A DNA stretch of 64,000 nucleotides, taken from contig JAPPMU010000041.1 of NCBI GenBank assembly GCA_028873965.1, positions 1-64,000 of the forward strand, in the 5' to 3' direction. The notes beneath the pieces were generated by a model. The model was not told the origin of the DNA. It was given only the letters and a program-made list of their open reading frames with translations, and did not search any database. Position 1 is the stretch's first letter. Each line of letters starts with the position of its first letter. Positions 9,813 through 19,071 of the stretch are shown here, piece by piece. This DNA is from Chloroflexota bacterium (GTDB lineage: Bacteria > Chloroflexota > Dehalococcoidia > Lucifugimonadales > UBA3495). A program made the position numbers and the translations under genes.

Positions 9813-10418
9813 ATGACCACGCCCACCAAACCGCACACCGGGATGCGCGTATCCGTCGCCGAGTTCCTGGAGCTGGAGCTCCCCGAACCCGATGACAAGC
9901 TCAAGATGGAGCTGGACGACGGAGTGCTCTACATCATGCCCCGACCAAGAGCCGGACACCTGTTCGTACAAGGCGAGCTGCAACACCATTTTAAGCTCTA
10001 CCGCGATGGCTTTGCGGAGCCGCCGCTGGAGGCTTGGTACGATCTGACTATCTCCGTACCATCAGAACTGCCTCGGCTGTTTGTCCCCGATTTGACCATA
10101 ATCCTGCGTGGCGGCGCGACCGTTGATATGGAGCGGATGGTCGTTGAGGGCATACCGGACATTGTAGTGGAGGTACTGTCATCAGACCCCAACCGGGATT
10201 TGGTGCGCAAGCGACAGGTTTACGCCGAAGCCGGCATCCCGGAATATTGGATTTTTGACTGGCGGGCCGCAACGGCGCTGCTACTGGAGTTGCAGGACGG
10301 CGTGTATGTGGAACGGGCGATGTTGTCGGTAGGTGATACACTGACCACGCCGCTGCTCCCGGGGCTGGCGATACCGCTGTCCAGTATATTCCGCCACCGC
10401 CACCCGCCGGCGGGGTAG
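9813..10418 (+). CDS. Uma2-family putative endonuclease (DUF820), copy 1
   Basis: The protein is 201 aa with the Uma2/DUF820 layout, a PD-(D/E)xK nuclease fold. The N-terminus has SVAEFLELELPEPDDK, then an ELDDG strand. The core has VPDLTI, PDIVVEVLS, then RKRQVYAEAGIPEYWIFD. The Asp in PD, the Glu of VEV and the Lys of RKR fit the nuclease acidic/lysine set. The biological role of Uma2 proteins is unsettled. It is the first gene of an apparent operon with a paralogue and a two-component system. GAGAGG precedes the ATG. Confidence 0.85.
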   Translation: MTTPTKPHTGMRVSVAEFLELELPEPDDKLKMELDDGVLYIMPRPRAGHLFVQGELQHHFKLYRDGFAEPPLEAWYDLTISVPSELPRLFVPDLTIILRGGATVDMERMVVEGIPDIVVEVLSSDPNRDLVRKRQVYAEAGIPEYWIFDWRAATALLLELQDGVYVERAMLSVGDTLTTPLLPGLAIPLSSIFRHRHPPAG

Positions 10419-10462
10419 ATCGCAACGCACCGATGGAACAACGGGTTGACCGGGGTATCGCT

Positions 10463-11083
10463 ATGTCGCTGCTAACGCCATCGCCGCTGGTGCGATCGCT
10501 GATGGGTACCCCGATGTCCGTCGCCGAGTATCTGGAGTTGGAGTTGCCGGAACCGGAGGATAAGCGCACGATTGAGCTGGACGACGGCAAACTCTACATA
10601 GCGGAGTTCGCCTGGGTTAGCCACCAGTTAGTCCTGGGCCAATTACTTTTCCGGCTCTGTCTGTATCTCGACGGCTTTGCGGAACCGCCGGCCGAGGTGT
10701 GGCAGAGAGATATTCTTGTTCTGTCGCGGGATTTGCAACGAATTATGATGGCTGACCTTACGGTTACGCTGCAAGGACATGAGCACCCTATAGTGGACGG
10801 CTGCGTTGAGGTCGAGCCGGATGTCGTGGTGGAAATCATCTCCGATGACAGTCGCCACCGTGACCTGGTATGGAAGCGACAGGTGTACGCTGAGGCCGGA
10901 ATCCCGGAATACTGGATTTGCGACGGACGTAACGATACCGTGCGGCAACTGGAACTGCGCGACGGTCAATACGTGGAACGGGCTATTCTGACCGCCGACG
11001 ATACGCTGACCACGCCCCTGCTGCCCGGCCTGGCCGTCCCCTTGGCCGACGTGTTCCGCCACCGCAGCCGGCCGGCCCGTTAA
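10463..11083 (+). CDS. Uma2-family putative endonuclease (DUF820), copy 2
   Basis: This is a tandem paralogue of the gene before it, about 206 aa from this start. It shares SVAEYLELELPEPEDK, the ELDDGKLY strand, PDVVVEIIS and WKRQVYAEAGIPEYWICD, so the nuclease-fold core is intact. The gap to copy 1 is under 50 bases. An alternative ATG at 10433 adds 10 residues. The start used here gives a length closer to copy 1 and has a G-rich tract before it. The response regulator gene begins 12 bases downstream. Confidence 0.82.
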   Translation: MSLLTPSPLVRSLMGTPMSVAEYLELELPEPEDKRTIELDDGKLYIAEFAWVSHQLVLGQLLFRLCLYLDGFAEPPAEVWQRDILVLSRDLQRIMMADLTVTLQGHEHPIVDGCVEVEPDVVVEIISDDSRHRDLVWKRQVYAEAGIPEYWICDGRNDTVRQLELRDGQYVERAILTADDTLTTPLLPGLAVPLADVFRHRSRPAR

Positions 11084-11095
11084 CCCGGGAGTGCC

Positions 11096-11878
11096 ATGTC
11101 CCCGCGCTCCGGCAACATACTCATTGTCGACGATGAAGCGACGTCCGCCATCGTGCGCGCGGTGTGTCGCCGCTTGGAAGACGAAGGTTGGGGCACGACG
11201 GTCGTCGGCAAGGACGAGCACGGCTCCGCCGACGAAATGATGTGGGCCGCGTTGGACGCCATCGACCGGCACCTGCCGGACGGCGTGATCCTGGACGTCC
11301 GCCTGGGCGAGTACCGCGACGACCAGTTCAAGGGCCTGGACATCCTGAAGCGCATCGTCGGGCAGCACCCTCGCCTGCCCGTCCTCATGTTCACCCAGTA
11401 CAGCCAGGGCGTCGAGCGCGACACCGTGGCCCGCAGCGCTCTCCAGGTCGAGGCCCCCGTGGAGTTCATCGACAAGCTGGCCTCGCCCGAGGAAGTCGCG
11501 CTGCGCGTCCGTCGCCTGGTGGGAGCCGACCCGCGCACCATCGCCATCGGCGGCCGCATCATTGTGGACACCGACGCTCGCGCCGTGCTCGTGCGGGACG
11601 AAGCGGGCCGGGCGGCCCCGGTTCCGGACGTGTCCGGCCGCCGGTTCGACATCCTGAAAGAGCTGGCCGAAGCCTGGTATCGCAGCCCCGGCAACATGGT
11701 CCCCTTCGACCGCCTGGAACGCTATCTGGAGGGCGACGACACCCGGGCGTCGTTGCGCGTCCGCATCCGCGAGATCAAGGTGTCCCTGGGCCGGGCCCTG
11801 GGCCAGTCGCTGGGCGCCAACGATTTCATCGTCAGCGTGCGTGACCGCGGCTACCGGCTGCTCCCCCCGCGCGAGTAG
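11096..11878 (+). CDS. OmpR/PhoB-type response regulator
   Basis: This is a DNA-binding response regulator of 260 aa. The receiver domain keeps the acidic pair in ILIVDDE, the phospho-acceptor Asp67 in VILDVRL, the Thr/Ser switch in FTQYS and the Lys in FIDKL. The C-terminal ~100 residues have a winged-helix end (RIREIKVSLGRAL then FIVSVRDRGYRLLPP) like transcriptional regulatory C domains. GGGAG precedes the ATG. The partner kinase starts 8 bases after the stop. The receiver has a longer loop than usual after the first helix. Confidence 0.85.
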   Translation: MSPRSGNILIVDDEATSAIVRAVCRRLEDEGWGTTVVGKDEHGSADEMMWAALDAIDRHLPDGVILDVRLGEYRDDQFKGLDILKRIVGQHPRLPVLMFTQYSQGVERDTVARSALQVEAPVEFIDKLASPEEVALRVRRLVGADPRTIAIGGRIIVDTDARAVLVRDEAGRAAPVPDVSGRRFDILKELAEAWYRSPGNMVPFDRLERYLEGDDTRASLRVRIREIKVSLGRALGQSLGANDFIVSVRDRGYRLLPPRE

Positions 11879-11886
11879 AGCGACCC

Positions 11887-12870
11887 ATGGCGGTACTGAC
11901 CCGGCGACGACTGACCTTCCACCCGTGGCCCGCGCTGGTGGGCATCGTGCTGGCCGTCCTGGGCCTGGCCGTGATGATCTCGTCGCTGTTTCTGCCGCCG
12001 GCCCGGCTGTTCCCGGAGCCCTGGGCCATTGAGCCGCTGTCCTACATCGGCATTGGCGCGTTGGTCCTCGGGCTGGCCATCGCCGTGAGTGTTTACGTCG
12101 TCTCCGGTATGCGGCATCGCCACGCCAACGGCCGCAACGGGGCGGACGACTGGAGCCGGCTCACCGAGCAGCACTTCGAGACCTTCCAGCACGACTTGGG
12201 CCGGCCCATGCGCCGCATCCTGGGCAAGTGCCGTGAGGTTCGCGGCGTGTTGGCGGCCACCGGAGAGGACGTGTCGGCCGTTATCCACGAGCTGCTGGAC
12301 GAGATTGAAGAGCAGGCGCCGTCCTTCCGGCTGATGATGGGCAACATCCAGGTGATGATCAATCTGGAAACCCCGGACGCGCCCATAGAACGCTATCCGG
12401 TGGAACCCTCCGCCGTGGTCAGCCGCATCGTGGAGCGCTACACCGGGCAGGCCGCCGAGCAGGGCAAGGACATCGCCTGGTGGTCGGAACCCGAGGACTT
12501 CGGCCTCGTCTATTCCGACGCGGCCGCCCTGGAGCACATCATCGCCAACCTGGTGGACAACGCGCTCCGCTACGGCGGGGACTACATCGAAATTACGGTC
12601 ACCCGCGATTCCTACAACTTCCAGGTGCGGGTGGCCGACGACGGGCCCGGCATTCCGGTTCATTATCGAGCTCACCTCTTCGACCGTGGATGGACGCCGC
12701 AACTGGGCCGCAGCGAAGAAAAGACCTCGTCCGGCCTCGGCTTGTATATCAGCCGTACCCTGGCGCTCCGGTACGGCGGAGACCTCACCGTCGAGTCGAC
12801 ACTCGCTACGGCAGACGAACCCCACACGGTGTTCACGCTGACGCTTCCCGTCGGCGCTCCCGTCGCCTAG
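11887..12870 (+). CDS. Sensor histidine kinase with two N-terminal membrane helices
   Basis: The kinase is 327 aa. Two hydrophobic segments lie at about residues 15-38 and 50-75, with almost no loop between them that could be an external sensor domain. The likely phospho-accepting His is His102 in QHDLGRPMRRI. The HATPase domain has the N box (HIIANLVDNALRYGG), the G1 box (VADDGPGIP) and the G2 box (SSGLGLYISRTLALRYGG). It is encoded with the response regulator just upstream. The signal may be sensed within the membrane or by a partner. The anchored Ig-like protein downstream is a possible one, but that is only inference from position. Confidence 0.85.
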   Translation: MAVLTRRRLTFHPWPALVGIVLAVLGLAVMISSLFLPPARLFPEPWAIEPLSYIGIGALVLGLAIAVSVYVVSGMRHRHANGRNGADDWSRLTEQHFETFQHDLGRPMRRILGKCREVRGVLAATGEDVSAVIHELLDEIEEQAPSFRLMMGNIQVMINLETPDAPIERYPVEPSAVVSRIVERYTGQAAEQGKDIAWWSEPEDFGLVYSDAAALEHIIANLVDNALRYGGDYIEITVTRDSYNFQVRVADDGPGIPVHYRAHLFDRGWTPQLGRSEEKTSSGLGLYISRTLALRYGGDLTVESTLATADEPHTVFTLTLPVGAPVA

Positions 12871-12900
12871 CGGCCCCCTTCTGTTTCGGACCCTCCTACG

Positions 12901-13746
12901 TTGTGGCAGCAGATCGTAGCCGTCACCGCCGCAGTCCTGCTGGTGGTTTTGTTCCTTGCGCTTTGGCTATCGAATTTGCCAGGTCTGCCTGCCGTTCCGT
13001 ACCGGGCGGAGCGGCCTCAGCCCACGGCCACCCCGACTCAAGCGCCGCCCACGCCCGTCGTGATAACCGCTACGCCCACCCCGTCCCCGACCCCCACCCC
13101 TACCGTCCTGCCGACGCCGACTCCACCTGCCACGCCGGTCCCCACGCCTGCGCCCACGCCCAGGCCCACGCCGACGCCGCCACAACCTACTCCCACGCCG
13201 CGACCGCATTTCCTGGAGGTGCACGACCCAACGAATATGGAGACCATCTATGGCCCACCGGTGACGGTCGTTTCGGGATCCACGCTGCCCTGGTCAATCG
13301 TTGAGCTCATCTATTCCAGCAGCGCGTTCCCGGAGCGAGACGTCAGGATTCAGGCGGACGCCGCCGGAAACTATGCGGGCTCGGTGCCGTTGTACGAAGG
13401 GATAAACGTGATTGAGGTGATCGGGTATCACGGCTCATCCTCAGGACAGCAGCGCCGGTTCCTCCAGGTCAATTACGTGGGCTCCCAGGAAGAGCTGACC
13501 TTGACCATTACGGATCCTCCCGACGGGTCTAAGGTAAGCGCCCGCCTCCTGACCGTTACCGGATTCACCGCGCCGGACGCTGAGGTAGTCGTGAGCGGCC
13601 TGATACCGGCCCTGCCCGATCCCGATGGCCTATGGGTAGCCAACCTGCTGCTTCAGCCCGGCGAGAACACAATCCGAGTAATGGCATCCAGGGGCGAGGA
13701 AGCGATCGAAGAGGTCGTCACGGTCACCTACCAACCCGACTCGTGA
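12901..13746 (+). CDS. Membrane-anchored protein with Pro/Thr spacer and Ig-like domains
   Basis: The product is 281 aa from a TTG start. One N-terminal helix (about residues 5-25) anchors it. A long Pro/Thr spacer of TPTP-type repeats runs to about residue 100. Two small beta-sandwich domains follow, with motifs YAGSVPLYEGINVIEV and GLWVANLLLQPGENTIRV, which resemble the bacterial Ig-like modules of exported proteins. No ribosome-binding site is obvious, and no ATG occurs early in the frame. It follows the kinase gene by 30 bases, so it may be part of the same operon and be an external sensing or structural partner. Confidence 0.72.
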   Translation: MWQQIVAVTAAVLLVVLFLALWLSNLPGLPAVPYRAERPQPTATPTQAPPTPVVITATPTPSPTPTPTVLPTPTPPATPVPTPAPTPRPTPTPPQPTPTPRPHFLEVHDPTNMETIYGPPVTVVSGSTLPWSIVELIYSSSAFPERDVRIQADAAGNYAGSVPLYEGINVIEVIGYHGSSSGQQRRFLQVNYVGSQEELTLTITDPPDGSKVSARLLTVTGFTAPDAEVVVSGLIPALPDPDGLWVANLLLQPGENTIRVMASRGEEAIEEVVTVTYQPDS

Positions 13747-13813
13747 CCCGTGCTCGGTCCATGTGGTTAGCCGGGCCTGTCCTTCCCGCCCGAGCGCAAA
13801 CCGGCTCACGTGT

Positions 13814-13976
13814 CAGGGCTATCGCATATGAAATTCTAACCTCGTCACTCCGGCGAAAGCCGGAGTCCAGACACCGGCAGAGGCTGCATTTCCGCAGCGA
13901 AAATGACGATTCAGGCCATTGGATTCCCGCTTTCGCGGGAATGACGGTGATTAATGGTTCATATGCGATAGCCCTG
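13814..13976. mobile_element. MITE-like element with 19-bp terminal inverted repeats
   Basis: The ends are perfect inverted copies of CAGGGCTATCGCATATGAA (13814-13832 and 13958-13976). Inside are two further hairpin-forming arms, CACTCCGGCGAAAGCCGGAG and a TGGATTCCCGCTTTCGCGGG inverse. GGCTCACGTGT precedes the element at 13803-13813 and GGCTCACGCGT follows it from 13976. That is an 11-bp direct repeat with one mismatch, probably a target-site duplication. It encodes nothing and fills most of the 316-base gap before dnaG. Confidence 0.75.
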
Positions 13977-14062
13977 GCTCACGCGTACCCGGCAGCACGC
14001 AAATCGATGGTTTTGTGGTAAAATAGGTTTGGCGAATTGTCTTTGTGGTAATTTGCTTTCCT

Positions 14063-15904
14063 ATGACGCAACTTGATGACGTAAAAAGCCGGCTGGACAT
14101 CGTCGAATTGGTCGGCGGTTACGTTCAGTTGCAGAGGGCGGGCAGCTCCTTCAAGGCGAATTGCCCTTTCCATCAGGAAAGGACACCGTCATTTTTCGTT
14201 TTTCCTGACCGCCAGTCCTGGCGTTGCTTTGGTGCCTGCGCCGAGGGCGGCGACGCCTTTTCCTTCGTAATGAAGGCCGACCGGGTGGACTTCCGCGAAG
14301 CCCTGGTCCGCTTGGGGGCGCGTGTCGGCATCACGATTACCGACCAGGTGGAAACCGGTGGTCGTTCGCAGTTGTTGTTCGAAATCAACGACGCTGCTCG
14401 CCAATTTTTCCAGCGCGTTCTGGCAGAACCGGAAGCGGCCTTCGTGCGCGAATACCTGCGCGGGCGCGGCCTCGACGACCGATCGTTGCAGACCTTCGAG
14501 TTCGGCTACAGCCCGGCGCGGGACAACCGACTCCTGGCGCACCTGACCAATGCCGGCTACGAGCCGCAAACCATCGCCGAAGCCGGGCTCGCCCGGGAAA
14601 CTGAAGACGGACGCTTCTACGACCTGTTCCGCGGACGGCTGATGATCCCCATCCGGGACTGGTCGGCCCGTGTCGCCGGGTTCGGGAGCCGGGCGCTGGA
14701 CGACAACGCCACTCCGAAATATCTCAACACCCCCCGCACTCCGGTGTTCGACAAGTCCCGTATTCTCTACGCCATGCACCTGGCCAAGGAACCCGTCCGC
14801 CAGCACGGCGCGGTCATCGTCGAAGGCTACATGGACGCCGTGATGGCCCACCAGCACGGTTTCGACAACGTGGTCGCGTCCATGGGAACCGCTCTCACCG
14901 AGCACCAGGTGGCCCTGGTGCGCCGGCTGACCCACCGCGTGACCATGGCCCTCGACGGCGACCCAGCCGGGCGCAACGCCACGCTGCGCAGCCTGGAATC
15001 GTCCTGGGGCGTTTTCCAAGAGCGCGATCAAAGGTCCGCCAATCAGACCGGCACGTCCGTCCTGCAGCAGCCGGAGGCATTGGACCTGCGGGTTGCGGAA
15101 TTGCCGCCCGGCAAAGACCCCGACGACTTCATTCGCCATTCACCCAACGAGTGGACCGGGTTTATCGAATCCGCCGCCCCGCTGTTCGACTACCTATTGG
15201 CCGCCCTGACCGAGCGCGTCGACGTGACCAGCGCCGACGGACGGTCCTGGGCCGCTCAAACCATGTTGCGCTTCGTAGCCCACGTACCGGATCCCATCAA
15301 ACGGGATTTCTACCTGGACGCGCTTGCGGCGCATTTCGGCGTGGACGTGGCTACCCTGCGTGCGGCAATGCCCATGGCCGCCCGGCAGGGAGGCGCCGGC
15401 CGGCGCAACAATCGCGCTCCCGCCACTGCGGACGAAGCAACGACGCTGCCTGACCACCACGGAAACGCTGCCGAGGAATTGGTGTTGAAAATCTTGCTTC
15501 AACATCCCGATCAGTTCGGAGAAGAGACGGTAAAGTCGGTGCGTCCCGAGTGGTTTGCCCGGAGCGAAAACCGGGAAATTTTGCGGTACGTAATCTCTCT
15601 TATGGAACCAAACGCAAATGACGGGGATTCGGTGGCGCCGGAACTGGAGCAACACTTTCAGCATTTGCTGGACAGCGATCCGGTGCTGTCCACGCCATCC
15701 AAGGTCGAAGGCGCATTGAAACAAGCATGTCTTCGTCTAAAGAGAGAGCACTCAATCAATCAAAACTCCCAATTGGCTATCGCGATGGCCGATGAGGATC
15801 TGGAGGATCCTGATTCGACAATCGCCAGCCTTTGGTTGGAGAGTAAGAACAGCCTGCGCGAGATCGACCTGCTCCGGCAGCCGGCCTCGCCACACAACCG
15901 ATAA
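14063..15904 (+). CDS. dnaG: DNA primase
   Basis: Primase makes RNA primers for replication. The product is 613 aa, close to the family norm. The N-terminal CHC2 zinc finger has [11 protein letters not shown] and CFGACAEGG. The catalytic core follows, with the Toprim motifs [12 protein letters not shown] and [10 protein letters not shown]. The C-terminal ~150 residues are the variable helicase-binding region. ATG 14063 places [17 protein letters not shown] at the start, as in other primases, and a GTG at 14045 would add 6 residues. rpoD starts 11 bases after the stop, which is the classic dnaG-rpoD arrangement. Confidence 0.96.
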   Translation: MTQLDDVKSRLDIVELVGGYVQLQRAGSSFKANCPFHQERTPSFFVFPDRQSWRCFGACAEGGDAFSFVMKADRVDFREALVRLGARVGITITDQVETGGRSQLLFEINDAARQFFQRVLAEPEAAFVREYLRGRGLDDRSLQTFEFGYSPARDNRLLAHLTNAGYEPQTIAEAGLARETEDGRFYDLFRGRLMIPIRDWSARVAGFGSRALDDNATPKYLNTPRTPVFDKSRILYAMHLAKEPVRQHGAVIVEGYMDAVMAHQHGFDNVVASMGTALTEHQVALVRRLTHRVTMALDGDPAGRNATLRSLESSWGVFQERDQRSANQTGTSVLQQPEALDLRVAELPPGKDPDDFIRHSPNEWTGFIESAAPLFDYLLAALTERVDVTSADGRSWAAQTMLRFVAHVPDPIKRDFYLDALAAHFGVDVATLRAAMPMAARQGGAGRRNNRAPATADEATTLPDHHGNAAEELVLKILLQHPDQFGEETVKSVRPEWFARSENREILRYVISLMEPNANDGDSVAPELEQHFQHLLDSDPVLSTPSKVEGALKQACLRLKREHSINQNSQLAIAMADEDLEDPDSTIASLWLESKNSLREIDLLRQPASPHNR

Positions 15905-15915
15905 AGGAGAGGTTT

Positions 15916-17775
15916 ATGACCATCATGAACAACCGCCGCAACGTAATCGTTCCCGACGAAGACGGGGACTACGACGCGGGTGAAGCGGTCGCCATCTCCG
16001 ACGACTCCGAAAACTACGGCCGCACCCGCTCCAATACCGCCGTCGCCGACGATGGCGACTACGAGGACGAACGCGCCGAAGAGGACGACGTGAACGTCGC
16101 CGTCGTGATTGTCGACGACCCGGACTCGACCGAAGACGAATGGCAAATTCGACGCGCCGCCGCCGTCCGCACCGTCCTTCCCGAACTGGACGGCCCGTCC
16201 GCCCGGGACATGGAACGTGAGGAACGCGACTGGGCCGACGTCGACACCTCCGAAGGCACCGATGCCTTGGACGACCCGGTGCGGATGTACCTGCGCGAAA
16301 TCGGACGGGTCGACCTGCTAACCTCCGCCGACGAGCGTCGACTGGCTCGCGAGCTCGAGGGGTTGAACCATCTGCGCAAGTTCGAGGGCATGAGCTATCT
16401 GTCCAAGCTGGACAATCCCGAAGAAATCGAAAAAGCTCTCGATGGCCAGCCGCTGCTCGAGTCCAAAGACACCTGCCGCAAGGTGGCAGCCCGGCTGGCC
16501 AACGGCTTCAGCGTCGACTACCTGCCGGTTATCGGCGACGTCGAGCTGGACAACGCCGTCTGGGAAACCACCATGCTGCTGCTGGCCCGTATCGCCAACG
16601 CGGCTCCGCTGGTTCGCTCCCTCGCCCGCTATCTCGAACTCAACGAAGCCATACCGCTGGACGAAGTCAAGGATTCCCCGGTGCTGCGCAAAGCCATCGA
16701 CGCCGAGGTGTCCCAGGAAATGATCGACCAGGTTGCCAGCGACCTGAGCATCAGCCCGGAAGTCGCCTACCAGCGCATCGTTCAGCTCTCGTTGGACACC
16801 TGGGTCCTGCCCCAGAACATCGTCGACGTGGTGACCGGCTACGTGCCGATTTGGGCGGAGTTGCACCCCGACGGCGTGGAAGGCTGCTACAGCCCGGAAC
16901 AGGGCCTGGACGTGCCGTCGGTGTACGTTCACGATGACGAATGTTCGCTGCTGCTGCTCTCCCAATTGCTGCGCGAGCCCGGCCTGATCGACCGCGTGGA
17001 GGCAAAAAAGTTCGAGGCGGCCGGCTATTACTACGTCACGATGAAGAACGGCGAGCGGGCCCAGACTCACCTGACCGAAGCCAACCTTCGCCTCGTGGTG
17101 AGCGTAGCCAAGAAATATATCGGCCGCGGCATGGCTCTGCTTGACATGATCCAGGAGGGCAACATCGGCCTGATCCGCGCGGTGGAAAAGTTCGACTACC
17201 GCAAGGGTTACAAGTTCAGCACCTACGCAACCTGGTGGATCCGCCAGGCCATCACCCGCGCCATCGCGGACCAGGCGCGCACCATCCGCATCCCCGTCCA
17301 CATGGTCGAGACCATCAACAAGCTGATGCGGCACCATCGCCGGCTGCTGCAGGAAAAGGGCCGAGAGCCTTCCACCGAAGAACTGGCGGAAGCCATGGAA
17401 ATGACCCCCGAGAAGGTCGAGGAGATCCAGAAGATCTCCCAGGAGCCGGTCTCGCTGGAAACGCCCATCGGAGAGGAGGAGGACTCTTTCCTCGGTGACT
17501 TCATCGAGGACCGCACCACTCTCGCGCCGGCCGACGCCGCGTCGGCACAACTGCTCCGCGAGCAGGTCCAGGAGGTGCTGGATACGCTGACCGACCGGGA
17601 AAGTCGCGTGCTCAAACTGCGCTTCGGTCTCGAAGATGGACGCACCCGGACGCTTGAAGAAGTCGGCCGCGAATTCGGGGTAACCCGCGAACGAATTCGG
17701 CAGATCGAGGCCAAGGCCATCCGGAAGCTCCGCCACCCCACGCGGTCCAAGAAACTGCGCGACTATCTCGAATAA
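15916..17775 (+). CDS. rpoD: Primary RNA polymerase sigma factor
   Basis: This is the housekeeping sigma-70 factor, 619 aa. A very acidic N-terminal stretch of about 100 residues replaces a typical region 1.1. Region 1.2 is [19 protein letters not shown] non-conserved insertion of about 220 residues follows. Regions 2.1-2.4 include [18 protein letters not shown] and [14 protein letters not shown], which contact the -10 box. Region 4.2 is [20 protein letters not shown], for the -35 box. AAAGGAGAGG lies just before the ATG. The gene follows dnaG closely and is followed by a GC-rich hairpin. Confidence 0.97.
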   Translation: MTIMNNRRNVIVPDEDGDYDAGEAVAISDDSENYGRTRSNTAVADDGDYEDERAEEDDVNVAVVIVDDPDSTEDEWQIRRAAAVRTVLPELDGPSARDMEREERDWADVDTSEGTDALDDPVRMYLREIGRVDLLTSADERRLARELEGLNHLRKFEGMSYLSKLDNPEEIEKALDGQPLLESKDTCRKVAARLANGFSVDYLPVIGDVELDNAVWETTMLLLARIANAAPLVRSLARYLELNEAIPLDEVKDSPVLRKAIDAEVSQEMIDQVASDLSISPEVAYQRIVQLSLDTWVLPQNIVDVVTGYVPIWAELHPDGVEGCYSPEQGLDVPSVYVHDDECSLLLLSQLLREPGLIDRVEAKKFEAAGYYYVTMKNGERAQTHLTEANLRLVVSVAKKYIGRGMALLDMIQEGNIGLIRAVEKFDYRKGYKFSTYATWWIRQAITRAIADQARTIRIPVHMVETINKLMRHHRRLLQEKGREPSTEELAEAMEMTPEKVEEIQKISQEPVSLETPIGEEEDSFLGDFIEDRTTLAPADAASAQLLREQVQEVLDTLTDRESRVLKLRFGLEDGRTRTLEEVGREFGVTRERIRQIEAKAIRKLRHPTRSKKLRDYLE

Positions 17776-17801
17776 TCGGGTCAACCCGGAATATCTCGCA
17801 T

Positions 17802-17830
17802 CGTGGGGCAGCGCTGAGCGCTGCCCCACG
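17802..17830 (+). terminator. GC-rich hairpin after rpoD
   Basis: A perfect 13-bp stem, CGTGGGGCAGCGC with GCGCTGCCCCACG, closes a 3-base loop. It lies 26 bases after the rpoD stop. The following sequence (CATTTCC) has only a short T-run, so termination may be weak, or the hairpin may protect the 3' end of the dnaG-rpoD message. Confidence 0.6.
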
Positions 17831-17972
17831 CATTTCCAGACGGACGTGTTACCGATTCCTCATAGACTTTTTGTAAAACCGCCAAAGATTGCCGCTCCAT
17901 ATGCAGGCAAATCACCGGCAACAACCCTATACTCCGGGCTGCATACCCAGTCTGGAACGGGTAAGGGAGGTA

Positions 17973-18173
17973 ATGTCGGTGGAAGCGATGGAGTTGCCGG
18001 TTTGTCAACAATGCAACATCGGGGCGTTGGTGCCGCTCTCGGACTACGGAGCCCAGGGTGCGCCGGTCCACTATAAAGCTTGGACCTGCATCAACCCCGG
18101 TTGCGGATACAACATCAAAATCCGCAACGGAGATATATTCGTCAACGAACCCATACGGGCAGGAAGGCACTGA
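17973..18173 (+). CDS. Small zinc-ribbon protein
   Basis: The protein is about 66 aa with two cysteine pairs, CQQCN near the start and CINPGCGY about 35 residues later. This spacing fits a zinc ribbon. Nothing else identifies a function. GGGAGG lies just before ATG 17973, with short spacing. Longer starts upstream (near 17889 or 17901) are possible but lack such a site. It lies between rpoD and the sortase-like gene on the same strand. Confidence 0.55.
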   Translation: MSVEAMELPVCQQCNIGALVPLSDYGAQGAPVHYKAWTCINPGCGYNIKIRNGDIFVNEPIRAGRH

Positions 18174-18283
18174 TCTCGGTGCCCTTCCCGAGCCGGATTT
18201 AATGGACACGCCGCCGGAATTCCGGCGGCGTTGGATCGCGCGAACGAGCGAAAAGTGGCGCGAGAAATACGCAGGAAACCGAT

Positions 18284-19048
18284 ATGCAAATTGGACTTGA
18301 CTACATACAAATGCGCGCCAGGGCGCAGTATTACGGGTTGCGCTGGACCGGCATCTCTCTCCTGGCAGTGGGCGTAATCCTGGCCGCGGCCGGCATCGCC
18401 TACTACGGGTATCTCTATTTCCTGAGGGCCAGCCTGGATGATTACGAAGTCCTGCGTCAGGACGCCACGTTGATCGAGGCCGCCGCTCCGTCCGGCACGG
18501 AAGGCGGAACGGGCGCGTCCGTCGTTTCGCTGCCTGATGGGGCGCACTCCCAGCGCCTCGCGGAATTGGGCTATACCGAGATGCCCAGCTCCGCGGCCTG
18601 GCCTGTCGGAACTCAGCCGGCGGCTTCCCGCCTGATCATTCCCACGCTGGGGATCGACGCCAAACTGGATGAAGTCAGCGTCTCCGGCAGCTCCATTGCC
18701 CGTTACGCCTCCGCGGACAATCCTGCTGCCGGGTACTCCTCAGTGACCGCCAATCCTGGCGAACGCGGCGCCATGTGGCTGTTTGGACCCGCCGGCTCCG
18801 GGGTACGCAGCTTTGGAAACCTCAACCGCGCGCCCGGTTTGATCACCGAGGGCGAGGATTTGTTGATGTTCGTCAACACCTCGGAGCGCAACTACCTCTA
18901 TGCGGCCACGCACACCGAAGTGGTCCGGGCTACGGACCTGCGCCTGAACAGCAGCGACCGGGCCACCATCCACCTGGTAGTGCCCGTCCCCAACGGCTGG
19001 TACGACCACTTCCTGATCCTGAGCGGAGAGCTGATCGGATTCCGCTAA
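18284..19048 (+). CDS. Sortase-fold protein lacking the catalytic residues
   Basis: The protein is 254 aa. One N-terminal membrane helix lies at about residues 22-47. A linker follows, then a domain from about residue 114 that keeps sortase-family landmarks: ASRLIIPTLGIDAKLDE, NPGERGAMWLFG, SFGNLNRAPG and ATIHLVVPVPNGWYDHFLIL. In active sortases the third and last landmarks contain the catalytic His (GHR) and Cys (TC). Here those places hold Gly168/Pro169 and Val233/Pro234, and the usual Arg is also not evident. I infer a membrane-bound sortase-like pseudoenzyme. This alignment was made by eye, so a divergent family is possible. Confidence 0.6.
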   Translation: MQIGLDYIQMRARAQYYGLRWTGISLLAVGVILAAAGIAYYGYLYFLRASLDDYEVLRQDATLIEAAAPSGTEGGTGASVVSLPDGAHSQRLAELGYTEMPSSAAWPVGTQPAASRLIIPTLGIDAKLDEVSVSGSSIARYASADNPAAGYSSVTANPGERGAMWLFGPAGSGVRSFGNLNRAPGLITEGEDLLMFVNTSERNYLYAATHTEVVRATDLRLNSSDRATIHLVVPVPNGWYDHFLILSGELIGFR

Positions 19049-19071
19049 AGCGTCGCCTCATCGACCGGAGA

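Noticed and set aside
16318..17829. A 503-codon open frame on the minus strand
   Set aside because: It lies entirely opposite rpoD, which has all sigma-70 motifs. High GC content keeps antisense frames open.
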